7,454 nucleotides of DNA from assembly GCA_938010625.1 (NCBI GenBank), contig CALLVJ010000233.1, positions 1 to 7,454 on the forward strand. Direction: 5' to 3'. Of the stretch, positions 1-6,386 are shown piece by piece (positions within the stretch are counted from its first letter, which is position 1; every line of letters begins with the position of its first letter). The translations under genes were made by a program, and so were the position numbers. The notes under the pieces were generated by a model. It saw only the letters and a list, made by a program, of their open reading frames with translations. It had not been told where the DNA came from and ran no database searches. The stretch is from an uncultured Stomatobaculum sp. (GTDB lineage: Bacteria > Bacillota > Clostridia > Lachnospirales > Lachnospiraceae).

Positions 1-1484
1 TTAGCAAAGTAATACATTGCGTACTTCACTGGTGCCATCAGCATTGTACAAAGTAATTCACCAAGTAGCACAGCAATTGCCAATGAAAATTCAAAGCGTC
101 GCTCCCAGAGTGATATCAAGAATAATTCTGCTGTGATTATAATTGGAAGCCACAGCGCCCAGAATACAAAATTCATCTTGATGCCGAGTAGTGTGAACTG
201 TCCTCCAAGGAAATTAGACACCGCACTTTGAATTTTTCTATTTAATGGTCGTAACTTAGATGGAATACTGGCAGGATCCCAGTTCTTGACATTGTCGGTA
301 GTCTGAATAAATCCGGCTTCTGTATCAAATCCAATGGAAATAACAAACTCATTCCAGCGACAAATAACATAATCCTGTGGATATCTGCGAATCAACGTCA
401 TACTGCTTTTTAAGAAGGCATCCATTTCTTCTTTTGTATAGCCATCTCGCGGTGCTGCCAAGGTATAACCGCGATTGGTCTTACTGAGTATTTCATCAAT
501 CGCATAGACCTTATCAATGGCGTCTACTTCTGCCCGATTCGCTTTCCAGTCAAATTTCGGATCCTTAAGGATGGTATAATCCGGCATGATAAAATTCAGC
601 GCAAGCGGAGAGCCACCTCCAGAACTACTTTTTTCCAAGCCTGCATAGCCCGCCAGCACCAGCACCACTGCAACAACAGCTGCTAGCACTGGTTTGACCA
701 CTGCTACTTTTTGATGCTTTAATAGACAGATTAACATCAACGGATACCAGAGAATCATAAACTTAAACTCTGTCCGGATGCACATGATGCCTGCAATCAA
801 AACCGTGAGTTGTAAAATTTTTTTCTTAAAATGACTTTTCTCACTGTCATTCCAAAGAAAAATATACCGTTGCAGGAAAAGAAGGATCAGTGTTCCAAAT
901 AAGAATGTCCGCATGGGTTGGTACAAATAATAAAGTGCAACTGGCGTAAAGAAGAGAAGATACAACGGAAGCACTTTCTTTCCTGTCGCCGTCTCACATT
1001 GCACAATGATATCCGCATAAATCCACACTGCAATGGCACACTGAAATAACAGAATTGCCACAGGATGAAAGAAAAACAAAAGCCCTATGATATGAATTGC
1101 GGTGGCAAATAAGCCCTGGTTAGGATGTACCTTTAAGACAAGCGCATACTGATAGATGCTGAACTCATCAACTTCCACCCAGTTGCCCGGCCAAAGCAGT
1201 AGCAGTCCCACTGCAAACAGGCAAAATAATCTGAGTGCAACAAGAAGTTCTCGATCGCAACGCTTTGTTCTCCATACGTTCTCTGCTGTTCTTAGCATAC
1301 TGGCAATTAACAAAATCTGCGCAAACTTTAAGACAGCATAAAGCAGGTAGGAACTTCCATCCGTAAAGACAAAATTCCGCCCATCACAATAAATTGAAAG
1401 AAGCGAATACAGGACTAAGAACACAACTCTTCCCACTTCTGTTTTTGAGAAATTTTTAACCCGCTTTTTCTCCTTCCATTCCAT
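1..1484 (-). CDS. Polytopic membrane protein, GT-C-like glycosyltransferase or polymerase candidate (3' end outside window)
   Basis: The frame opens with ATG at 1484-1482 and runs 494 codons without a stop to the left edge, so the C-terminus is missing. The TTA at 1-3 is out of frame and is not its stop. GAGGA at 1495-1491, six bases upstream, fixes the start. I count about ten hydrophobic segments, near residues 17-32, 44-63, 80-98, 125-140, 142-160, 171-187, 192-210, 223-236, 241-255 and 262-282. A hydrophilic, probably extracytoplasmic loop (about 284-438) follows, then segments near 439-459 and 465-483. An acidic pair, D106-E107, sits in the first long outer loop after WPGNW; GT-C enzymes that use lipid-linked donors typically carry an acidic pair in this place. 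I therefore infer a lipid-linked sugar transferase or polymerase role, possibly related to DUF6020-type proteins; the family assignment is weak. Its DNA is clearly AT-richer than the genes to the right, with many TTA, AGA and ATT codons, suggesting separate acquisition. The coding call is strong. Confidence 0.85.
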   Translation of the reverse strand, partial: MEWKEKKRVKNFSKTEVGRVVFLVLYSLLSIYCDGRNFVFTDGSSYLLYAVLKFAQILLIASMLRTAENVWRTKRCDRELLVALRLFCLFAVGLLLLWPGNWVEVDEFSIYQYALVLKVHPNQGLFATAIHIIGLLFFFHPVAILLFQCAIAVWIYADIIVQCETATGKKVLPLYLLFFTPVALYYLYQPMRTFLFGTLILLFLQRYIFLWNDSEKSHFKKKILQLTVLIAGIMCIRTEFKFMILWYPLMLICLLKHQKVAVVKPVLAAVVAVVLVLAGYAGLEKSSSGGGSPLALNFIMPDYTILKDPKFDWKANRAEVDAIDKVYAIDEILSKTNRGYTLAAPRDGYTKEEMDAFLKSSMTLIRRYPQDYVICRWNEFVISIGFDTEAGFIQTTDNVKNWDPASIPSKLRPLNRKIQSAVSNFLGGQFTLLGIKMNFVFWALWLPIIITAELFLISLWERRFEFSLAIAVLLGELLCTMLMAPVKYAMYYFA

Positions 1485-1590
1485 ACAAAATCCTCATATT
1501 TCTTTGAACGCCGTATAACGTGTGCAACGCATTGTCAGCCAGTCTGTACTTGTATTTCTCATCGGATTTACTGTTTCTTCGTAAACCGGA
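1456..1590 (-). pseudogene. Possible remnant C-terminal coding fragment or frameshifted tail
   Basis: A stop-to-stop minus frame (TGA at 1593-1591, TAA at 1458-1456) fills the 83-base gap between the small exported protein and the membrane protein, and overlaps the latter's start by about 29 bases. Its product includes DEKYKYRLADNALHTLYG, a charged and aromatic helical-looking stretch that reads like the end of a real protein, not like random translation. It has no plausible start of its own. Two explanations fit. It could be the tail of a lost gene (such as a glycosyltransferase) left at a recombination junction. Or it could be the proper cytoplasmic tail of the small exported protein, shifted out of frame near its stop. 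A 44-codon open frame can also occur by chance, so the call is tentative. Confidence 0.25.
1491..1495 (-). promoter_or_regulatory. Ribosome binding site of the polytopic membrane protein
   Basis: GAGGA on the minus strand lies six bases before the ATG at 1484. A second ATG at 1479 is out of frame, and an upstream ATG at 1498 opens a frame that stops after 13 codons. The site therefore decides the 1484 start. I see no hairpin with a T-run between the preceding gene and this site, so read-through transcription is plausible. Confidence 0.6.
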
Positions 1591-1951
1591 TCAAATTGAG
1601 CAACAAAGAAAAAAGCACTACCGCATAGAGAAACCCATTCACTGGAGTGAATGCCGCCTTCATGGAATTTCCACCGTATTCCTCGCCATTCACATAAAGT
1701 TTACCCTTCACATAAATACCGCCATAGCGATCCACAGTTACCACAGCATTTTTATTCTCATCCTGAATGATAATGCCTCTCCCGCTTTCGCCCGGATTCA
1801 CGACAATCCAGTCATCGCTACCGCCGTTGTCATTCGGCTGCTGCTGTACGCTGATATTTCCGGCAGTCCCAAAATCCTGCACTTCCGCTGCATAGACCGG
1901 CGCCGCCGCGAGCGTCGCCAGAAGCAGTGCCATTGCTACTTTTTTCTTCAT
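1568..1951 (-). CDS. Small exported protein with C-terminal membrane anchor, function unknown
   Basis: This 127-residue protein starts with a clear signal peptide: MKKK, a hydrophobic core (residues 5-17) and a likely cleavage site after VYA or VYAA (residue 21 or 22). The mature region is rich in Gly, Asn, Asp and beta-formers; residues about 48-93 contain short strand-like repeats such as GGIYVKGKLYVNGEEYGG. A hydrophobic segment at about 106-121 followed by RFTKKQ suggests a type I anchor with most of the protein outside the cytoplasm. There is no LPXTG motif before the anchor. The start has the site GAGGAAG just upstream, and the gene begins nine bases after the HAD gene stop, so it belongs to the same operon. 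I do not recognise the family. Possible roles are a surface accessory of glycan export or attachment, but nothing in the sequence proves this. An adjacent open frame could be a displaced C-terminal tail. Confidence 0.82.
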   Translation of the reverse strand: MKKKVAMALLLATLAAAPVYAAEVQDFGTAGNISVQQQPNDNGGSDDWIVVNPGESGRGIIIQDENKNAVVTVDRYGGIYVKGKLYVNGEEYGGNSMKAAFTPVNGFLYAVVLFSLLLNLIRFTKKQ

Positions 1952-1960
1952 TGCTCTTCC

Positions 1961-3901
1961 TCAATAATATTGTTCCAGAATGCGATTGTACATGCCGATC
2001 AGCGGATACAGCCGGTACTTGGTGAGATAGCCCTGCGGCCAGGTCGTGTCCCGGAGAAAATCCTTGAACTCTTTTCGCTTCTGTTTGCTAACCACCGCAA
2101 GCGCCATTAAGAGCGGGCGAAAGCGCGTCCGCCGGTCTACATATTCCCCCACACCGAACTCCTCGTTGTGGCGGAGTGCAAAATAGGCCCTGACCGTCTC
2201 CTGCTTCGGCTCGTAAATAAAACGCTTTAAGGACTCCCAGGCAAGCGGTCGGAGCTCAAACTCAGTCACAAGCTGCATTTCACAGTACTGCCGAAGCGTC
2301 GCACAGGTCTCAATAATATGCCGCTGCAGCTCTTTCGTATAGGAATAAAAAATCGCATCCTCTTCCTGTTCACAATTCCGGATTGCAAAGGTCTTGCCGT
2401 CCTCCCGGCGGTAACCCACCGTGCTGCCGTTCGGCGAATTGCAGATCATCTCAAAGGGCGTGGAAACGGTCATGAGCGCGCGCGCCGAGCGGAACGCATC
2501 AATGTAGCCGCGCTTCTCGGCATTCGCCGGCTGCTCATTCAGAAACGGAATCAAGCCAATGTAAAAGCCAAGCATCTTGGTCTTCGGGAACAAGTAGCAG
2601 AGATTATCCTGAATGGTGCCCCGCCAGCCGATATCCACAATCGCAATTTTCTCTTCTGCGCCGCATAGATCCCGCTCCTCACAGTAGGAACGCAATAGCT
2701 CACGCTTTCCATCCCGCTCTGCCTCCATGCAGTCTAGGAACTCCTCATCGGCAAAGAGCTCCTGCACCCGCTTGTCCTGCCAGGGATAGGTAATCACCTC
2801 TTCCGGCGGGATCTCATGTCGCGCAAGATAACCGCGCACTGCTTCTAGCTCCACGCCGAGTGAGGTGAAAAGCGCCTGCATCGACTGAATTGAGTACTGG
2901 TTCCAGAGCCGCATGAGCTCCTTCGTGCTGATCTCTCGAAGGGAGGGCATGAAGGTCGCGAGACGACTCACCTCCAGGAGATAGGACTTCGGATAGGGCC
3001 GTTTCGAAACTGCCGCCATCGCGTCATAGATTTCCTTGTAGAACTCGCCCTCACGGGTAAAAAAGTAAATCTTCTGAATGCCCTGCGCCATTGCCTCCTC
3101 AGCCAGATTTTGCACAAAGCCGTAGAAAAAGAGACTCACGTCCTCTGCGCCGTGCAGCGGTGCGCCTGTGTACTGGAGAGGCTTCTGTACACCCGGCACG
3201 AAGCTCCGCTCCCGCTCTTCCCGCTTTCTCTGCTCTTCTTCCCGCAAATAGCGCTCCGCAGTAATTCCAAGACGTCTCGGCACTTCGACATCGCTGTAAG
3301 CATTGTCACCAAGGTGAATGTGCTGCTCCGGTGTGACATGCAGGAGCTCTTCTGCCTTCTCAAAAAGCTTTCCAGAGCGCTTGTTAAAGCCCACATCACA
3401 GGAGACAATGACGCGCTCCAACAGCTTCGAGAAACCCGCTGTCCGGATTACCTCCAGCAGAAAATCCTCATTCGCGTAAAAATCCGAGATACAGACCAGT
3501 CTCTCGTGAGGAATGCTGTCAATCTTTGCCTCGATGCCCGGATCTAAGTAGATGTGACGTTTTTCAACCGCAAGTTCTTCCTGCACAAGACGCGCCGCCA
3601 GTTCTGCCGCCACCGGTTCTGTGAGCGGCTCCCGGAAGACACGCACAAGCATTTCGCGGAACACATCCTGTATTTTATATTCATCGTCAAACCCCTGCGT
3701 CTTTTTCTGTGCGCCCAGACTTCGCTCCACTTCCTGGCGAATCCGGAACAGCGCCCGCGGGTTCTGATAGGCCTCCTGTATCTCTGCACCGTGCTGCTCG
3801 AGCAAGATCGCAGCGGTTTCTACTTTGATGGCGTCCGGATGGCAGTCACGCCGCAAAATGGTATCCCAGATGTCAAGTGATAACAGTTGATAAGATGGCA
3901 C
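1961..3901 (-). CDS. HAD-superfamily hydrolase-like protein of polysaccharide loci (COG5610 type)
   Basis: This 646-residue cytoplasmic protein has an N-terminal HAD fold. Motif I is LDIWDT with the expected nucleophile D10. Motif II is ISDFY (S139, D140). A lysine lies in GFNKRSGK (K174 or K178), and motif IV is HLGDNAYSDV (D199, D204). The usual second Asp of DxD is a Trp (W12), as in the FDIFDT-like motif of this family, so phosphatase chemistry is not assured. A charged stretch (221-233) leads to a second domain with YFFTREGEFYKEI (279-291), VDIGWRGTIQDNL (422-434) and FEMICNSPNGSTVGY (483-497), the hallmark blocks of COG5610-like proteins found in glycan gene clusters. The start is GTG, chosen because of a strong upstream site. 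The gene follows the rhamnosyltransferase by 23 bases and is followed nine bases later by the small exported protein. The biochemical role in this family is not established; trimming or transfer of a phosphate-linked sugar intermediate is only a guess. Confidence 0.9.
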   Translation of the reverse strand: MPSYQLLSLDIWDTILRRDCHPDAIKVETAAILLEQHGAEIQEAYQNPRALFRIRQEVERSLGAQKKTQGFDDEYKIQDVFREMLVRVFREPLTEPVAAELAARLVQEELAVEKRHIYLDPGIEAKIDSIPHERLVCISDFYANEDFLLEVIRTAGFSKLLERVIVSCDVGFNKRSGKLFEKAEELLHVTPEQHIHLGDNAYSDVEVPRRLGITAERYLREEEQRKREERERSFVPGVQKPLQYTGAPLHGAEDVSLFFYGFVQNLAEEAMAQGIQKIYFFTREGEFYKEIYDAMAAVSKRPYPKSYLLEVSRLATFMPSLREISTKELMRLWNQYSIQSMQALFTSLGVELEAVRGYLARHEIPPEEVITYPWQDKRVQELFADEEFLDCMEAERDGKRELLRSYCEERDLCGAEEKIAIVDIGWRGTIQDNLCYLFPKTKMLGFYIGLIPFLNEQPANAEKRGYIDAFRSARALMTVSTPFEMICNSPNGSTVGYRREDGKTFAIRNCEQEEDAIFYSYTKELQRHIIETCATLRQYCEMQLVTEFELRPLAWESLKRFIYEPKQETVRAYFALRHNEEFGVGEYVDRRTRFRPLLMALAVVSKQKRKEFKDFLRDTTWPQGYLTKYRLYPLIGMYNRILEQYY

Positions 3902-3910
3902 GCGCGCACA

Positions 3911-3916
3911 TCTCCT
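3911..3916 (-). promoter_or_regulatory. Ribosome binding site deciding the GTG start of the HAD gene
   Basis: AGGAGA at 3916-3911 stands nine bases before GTG at 3901-3899. The ATG that overlaps this site (3912-3910) is in another frame, and no in-frame ATG precedes motif I, which begins at residue 10. The GTG is therefore the only credible start. Confidence 0.7.
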
Positions 3917-3924
3917 TTCTTTTT

Positions 3925-5142
3925 TTACACGCCGCGGAGTTTATACCAGAGCTTCCGGAGGAGCTTGCTCTTCCGGATAAAGCCAATGCGTTTCAATCTT
4001 CCAAAGAACGAATTGTCCACGACGACCGGCGGCGCATAGCTCTGCTCTGTAAGAGTCTCATCCATCACGCCATCTGCTGAAATCGCAGGTCTTGTATAGC
4101 ATCTCTCATAGGCGACCAGTTCTGCCGGTTCTCGGCGCGCCGCTATGTCCTGTACTGCACTGTAAAACTGCTCAAAACCATGCTCCAGATCCTTATCCGC
4201 CATATAGCGCTTGCCGGCCTCCGACATCTCTGCGGCTTTCTCCGGATGATCCAGAATTTCAATCAGCGCCTGCGCGATGGATTCTGGGGTCGTATGCGCG
4301 AGACGTACCCCCTCATTCGGCATGTCGTAAAAATTATTCTCCATGTAGAGATCCACAACTGGCAATCCCGCCGCCATCATCTCAAACGGAATGCGCGAGG
4401 GATTCGAAGAGCTGATGCAGAGCCCCACCTCACATTTGTTGTAGAGGGCATTGCACTGCTGCAGCGAGATAATGCCGAGATTCTCATGCTCAAACCAGAC
4501 ATTGCCCTTGATGTTAGAGCCGTAAAGATAGATCTTTACATCCGGGCGCAGGAACTTCACAATGCCGAGCGCCTCAATGCCAAGCACGCTGCAGCGCCGC
4601 GGCTTGTCCGGCTGGTATACAAAGCAAATCGCATGTTCTTTTTTTGCATCCGGCAGCGGGCGATAAACGTGCCGGTCTGCACAGAAGTCAAAGTAACGAG
4701 ACGGCGTGTGGTACTCTGTCTGCATCTTGTGTGAGAGCCAGCGCCCTATGGTGACCGGCTTTAAGCCGTAACCGTAGGAATTGCAGGCGAGGATATAGCC
4801 ATCGCCCATCGGATTGAAGAGCGCCTCAAAGTCCTGGATAAAGTACGCCTTCACGGCAGGACTTGCACAATCTCGCACAACCTTGGCGGTAAACCAGGCG
4901 GTCGCGAAGATGATGTCGTAATCTCCTTCTATGCCATAGCCCAGAATAAAACGACAGTCATGCTTCCCAAAGAGCGTCTCTGCCTGGCGGCGCAGTTCCT
5001 CAGAATTTTTGAACTCGCCCTTGTCTTCGACATAGACATCACATTCATAGCCCTTTCGAATCAAGTATTGCACGTTCTGGAGGATGGTCCTATGCCCTCC
5101 CGAGCCCTCGATCAGCGACGGCAGTACCCACGCAGCTTTCAT
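3925..5142 (-). CDS. WsaF-family rhamnosyltransferase (GT-B fold)
   Basis: This 405-residue glycosyltransferase has the layout of the WsaF family, named after a Geobacillus S-layer glycan rhamnosyltransferase that uses dTDP-L-rhamnose. The N-terminal Rossmann domain opens with VLPSLIEGSGGHRTI (6-20), whose GGH loop is typical for acceptor or donor contact. The family-characteristic block YFIQDFEALFNPMGDGY follows at 100-116. The C-terminal domain holds FVYQPDKPRR (174-183) and SRIPFEMMAAGLPVV (249-263), in which E254 is the probable sugar-nucleotide contact. Residues 336-405 form an extra tail that ends in a basic amphipathic helix (about 380-403), which could bind the inner membrane face or a partner. 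The ATG overlaps the methyltransferase stop (ATGA, 4 nt), with GGAG just upstream, so translation is coupled. The actual sugar and linkage cannot be read from sequence; a rhamnose-containing glycan is the natural inference. Confidence 0.9.
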   Translation of the reverse strand: MKAAWVLPSLIEGSGGHRTILQNVQYLIRKGYECDVYVEDKGEFKNSEELRRQAETLFGKHDCRFILGYGIEGDYDIIFATAWFTAKVVRDCASPAVKAYFIQDFEALFNPMGDGYILACNSYGYGLKPVTIGRWLSHKMQTEYHTPSRYFDFCADRHVYRPLPDAKKEHAICFVYQPDKPRRCSVLGIEALGIVKFLRPDVKIYLYGSNIKGNVWFEHENLGIISLQQCNALYNKCEVGLCISSSNPSRIPFEMMAAGLPVVDLYMENNFYDMPNEGVRLAHTTPESIAQALIEILDHPEKAAEMSEAGKRYMADKDLEHGFEQFYSAVQDIAARREPAELVAYERCYTRPAISADGVMDETLTEQSYAPPVVVDNSFFGRLKRIGFIRKSKLLRKLWYKLRGV

Positions 5143-6386
5143 TTTCTCTCCCCGTATTTTTTTCGAAACTCAAAGCGCGACATCCAGTGCCGCTTGATAA
5201 TCTCCTCATACTCTGCATTCTGCTGCTGCAGGGTCAAAATAGTATTGCCTTGCTGCTGCACAATGCCGAGCCGCTCCTCTGCAATCTTGTGCGCATCTTC
5301 CAGACTTCTGTCACGTTCTTCAATGAGCTTCGTCTGACTTGTAATTGCAACATCTTTCTCGGCAATCAGTTTCTCATCCGCTGCAATTCGCGCATCGCGC
5401 TCGTCGATCATCCTGGCCTGGCTTTCGATCGCAGCATCTTTCTCGGCGACCAGCTTCTCATCTGCCGCGATCCGCTCATCTCTCTCGGCAATCATCTTGT
5501 TCTGGTTCTCGATGGTCGCATTCCGCTCATCAATGAGTTCTTTCTGGCTTGCTATCGCAGTGTCTTTTTCGACGATCAGTTTCTCATCCGCCGCGATCCG
5601 CTCATCCCGCTCGGCAATCATCTTCGACTGCCTTTCGATCGCCCGATAGCGGTCTTCATAGAGTCCCTTTAATTCGTCAAAGCGCTCTTGTGTGTATTTG
5701 TATTTGGAGCGATAAAAATAAAGGTCTTTATAATACTTGAAAAAGCCCGCCGCCTCAAGTCTGTCATACCAGTAACGCCCCTTCGGAAACAGGACGCCGA
5801 GACCGCAGCTATGCGTAAAATCGAAATAACAGTCGTACTCTTTTCTGGTCTTTTCCCAGTGGTCGCAGGAGCCCTGATCAATCGGGCTGTACACATCATG
5901 GAATAGGACAATGCCATTCTCCCGCAGTTTCGGGAGCCAGGTCGTAAAGTCGTGCTCCACGTCCGCAAAGGTATGTCCGCCGTCGATGTGAAGAATGTCA
6001 ATCGAATTGTCCGCAAAGTTCGGCAGTGCGTCGTCAAAGCGCATTTGAAAGAGATGCAGGTTCACGTCTGGATAATACGTCTTTGCCGTCTTCTGGACGA
6101 GCGCATAGACCTCCTCGCCAGTGTTCTCAGCGCCAATGTCGCCGCTCCACATATCCACTGCGTTGATCTCAGTGCTCAGATGAAAATCCCGCACAGACTG
6201 ACAGAATGTAAAGAGCGAGCAGCCATACTGGCTGCCGAGCTCTGTGAGACGCGCCGGGCGCACAAAACGCAGCAGGTCGTAGGCAAAATCCCGGTGCCCT
6301 TCCCAGTAGGCAAACTTGAGCTTGGGATTTAACTGATCTGCATCATATCTAGGGTCTGAGACGACCCAGGCTTCCTCATAGTTCAT
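5139..6386 (-). CDS. SAM-dependent methyltransferase with long C-terminal coiled-coil rod
   Basis: Residues about 25-215 form a class I methyltransferase of the Methyltransf_24 type. Visible motifs are motif I LTELGSQYGCS (E49, G51, G55), the acidic D78 in AVDMW, and DILHIDGGHTFADVEHD (130-146) with D135, H138 and D146, followed by LFHDV (H163, D164). From about 235 to 397 the protein is a highly charged coiled coil; residues 249-360 are 16 uninterrupted heptads, each with Ile or Val at the second place. The end (397-415) is basic and aromatic and may bind membrane or a partner. The gene overlaps the ABC gene end by 11 nt and the rhamnosyltransferase start by 4 nt; AGAGGA six bases upstream supports the ATG. 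By analogy with WbdD of E. coli O8/O9a it may methylate the chain end, with the rod controlling chain length. That is inference: there is no kinase domain, and the substrate is unknown. Confidence 0.9.
   Translation of the reverse strand: MNYEEAWVVSDPRYDADQLNPKLKFAYWEGHRDFAYDLLRFVRPARLTELGSQYGCSLFTFCQSVRDFHLSTEINAVDMWSGDIGAENTGEEVYALVQKTAKTYYPDVNLHLFQMRFDDALPNFADNSIDILHIDGGHTFADVEHDFTTWLPKLRENGIVLFHDVYSPIDQGSCDHWEKTRKEYDCYFDFTHSCGLGVLFPKGRYWYDRLEAAGFFKYYKDLYFYRSKYKYTQERFDELKGLYEDRYRAIERQSKMIAERDERIAADEKLIVEKDTAIASQKELIDERNATIENQNKMIAERDERIAADEKLVAEKDAAIESQARMIDERDARIAADEKLIAEKDVAITSQTKLIEERDRSLEDAHKIAEERLGIVQQQGNTILTLQQQNAEYEEIIKRHWMSRFEFRKKYGERK
5307..5642 (-). repeat. In-frame tandem repeat (84-base unit) coding for the coiled-coil rod
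   Basis: The rod is built from a 28-residue (84-base, four-heptad) unit. Full copies cover residues 249-276 (5642-5559), 291-318 (5516-5433) and 319-346 (5432-5349). Half-units of 14 residues lie at 277-290 and 347-360. Spacing shows in the DNA: the CAGY-TTCTCAT core recurs at 5367, 5451 and 5577, giving steps of 84 and 126 bases. The 15-residue block MIAERDERIAADEKL is identical in two copies, while its DNA differs at four bases, all silent. This points to an old duplication kept by selection on the protein, not a recent slippage event. Confidence 0.9.

Noticed and set aside
1..3. TTA at the left edge as the stop of the membrane protein gene
   Set aside because: The coding frame places GCT at 5-3 and leaves an incomplete codon at 2-1, so the TAA is out of frame and the gene runs on.
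1485..1567. Rho-independent terminator between the small exported gene and the membrane protein gene
   Set aside because: I could not find a stable inverted repeat followed by a T-run on the minus strand.
1568..1660. Sortase sorting signal in the small exported protein
   Set aside because: The hydrophobic segment and basic tail fit, but no LPXTG-like motif precedes them.
1520..2110. Plus-strand open frame of 196 codons
   Set aside because: It lies antisense to the small exported gene and the end of the HAD gene, both with motifs, signal peptide and good ribosome sites; its translation has no domain-like pattern and it crosses a gene boundary.
3917..3927. Run of T on the plus strand near the end of the rhamnosyltransferase gene as a terminator
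   Set aside because: On the transcribed minus strand it is an A-run preceding a ribosome binding site, with no stem before it.
5307..5642. CRISPR-like regularly spaced repeats
   Set aside because: The repeats are in frame in a coding gene, imperfect, spaced by 84 and 126 bases, and explained by heptad units; no unique spacers.
5187..5672. Plus-strand open frame of 161 codons with repeated residues
   Set aside because: The repeated pattern is just the antisense image of the coiled-coil heptads; no credible start signal or known motif.
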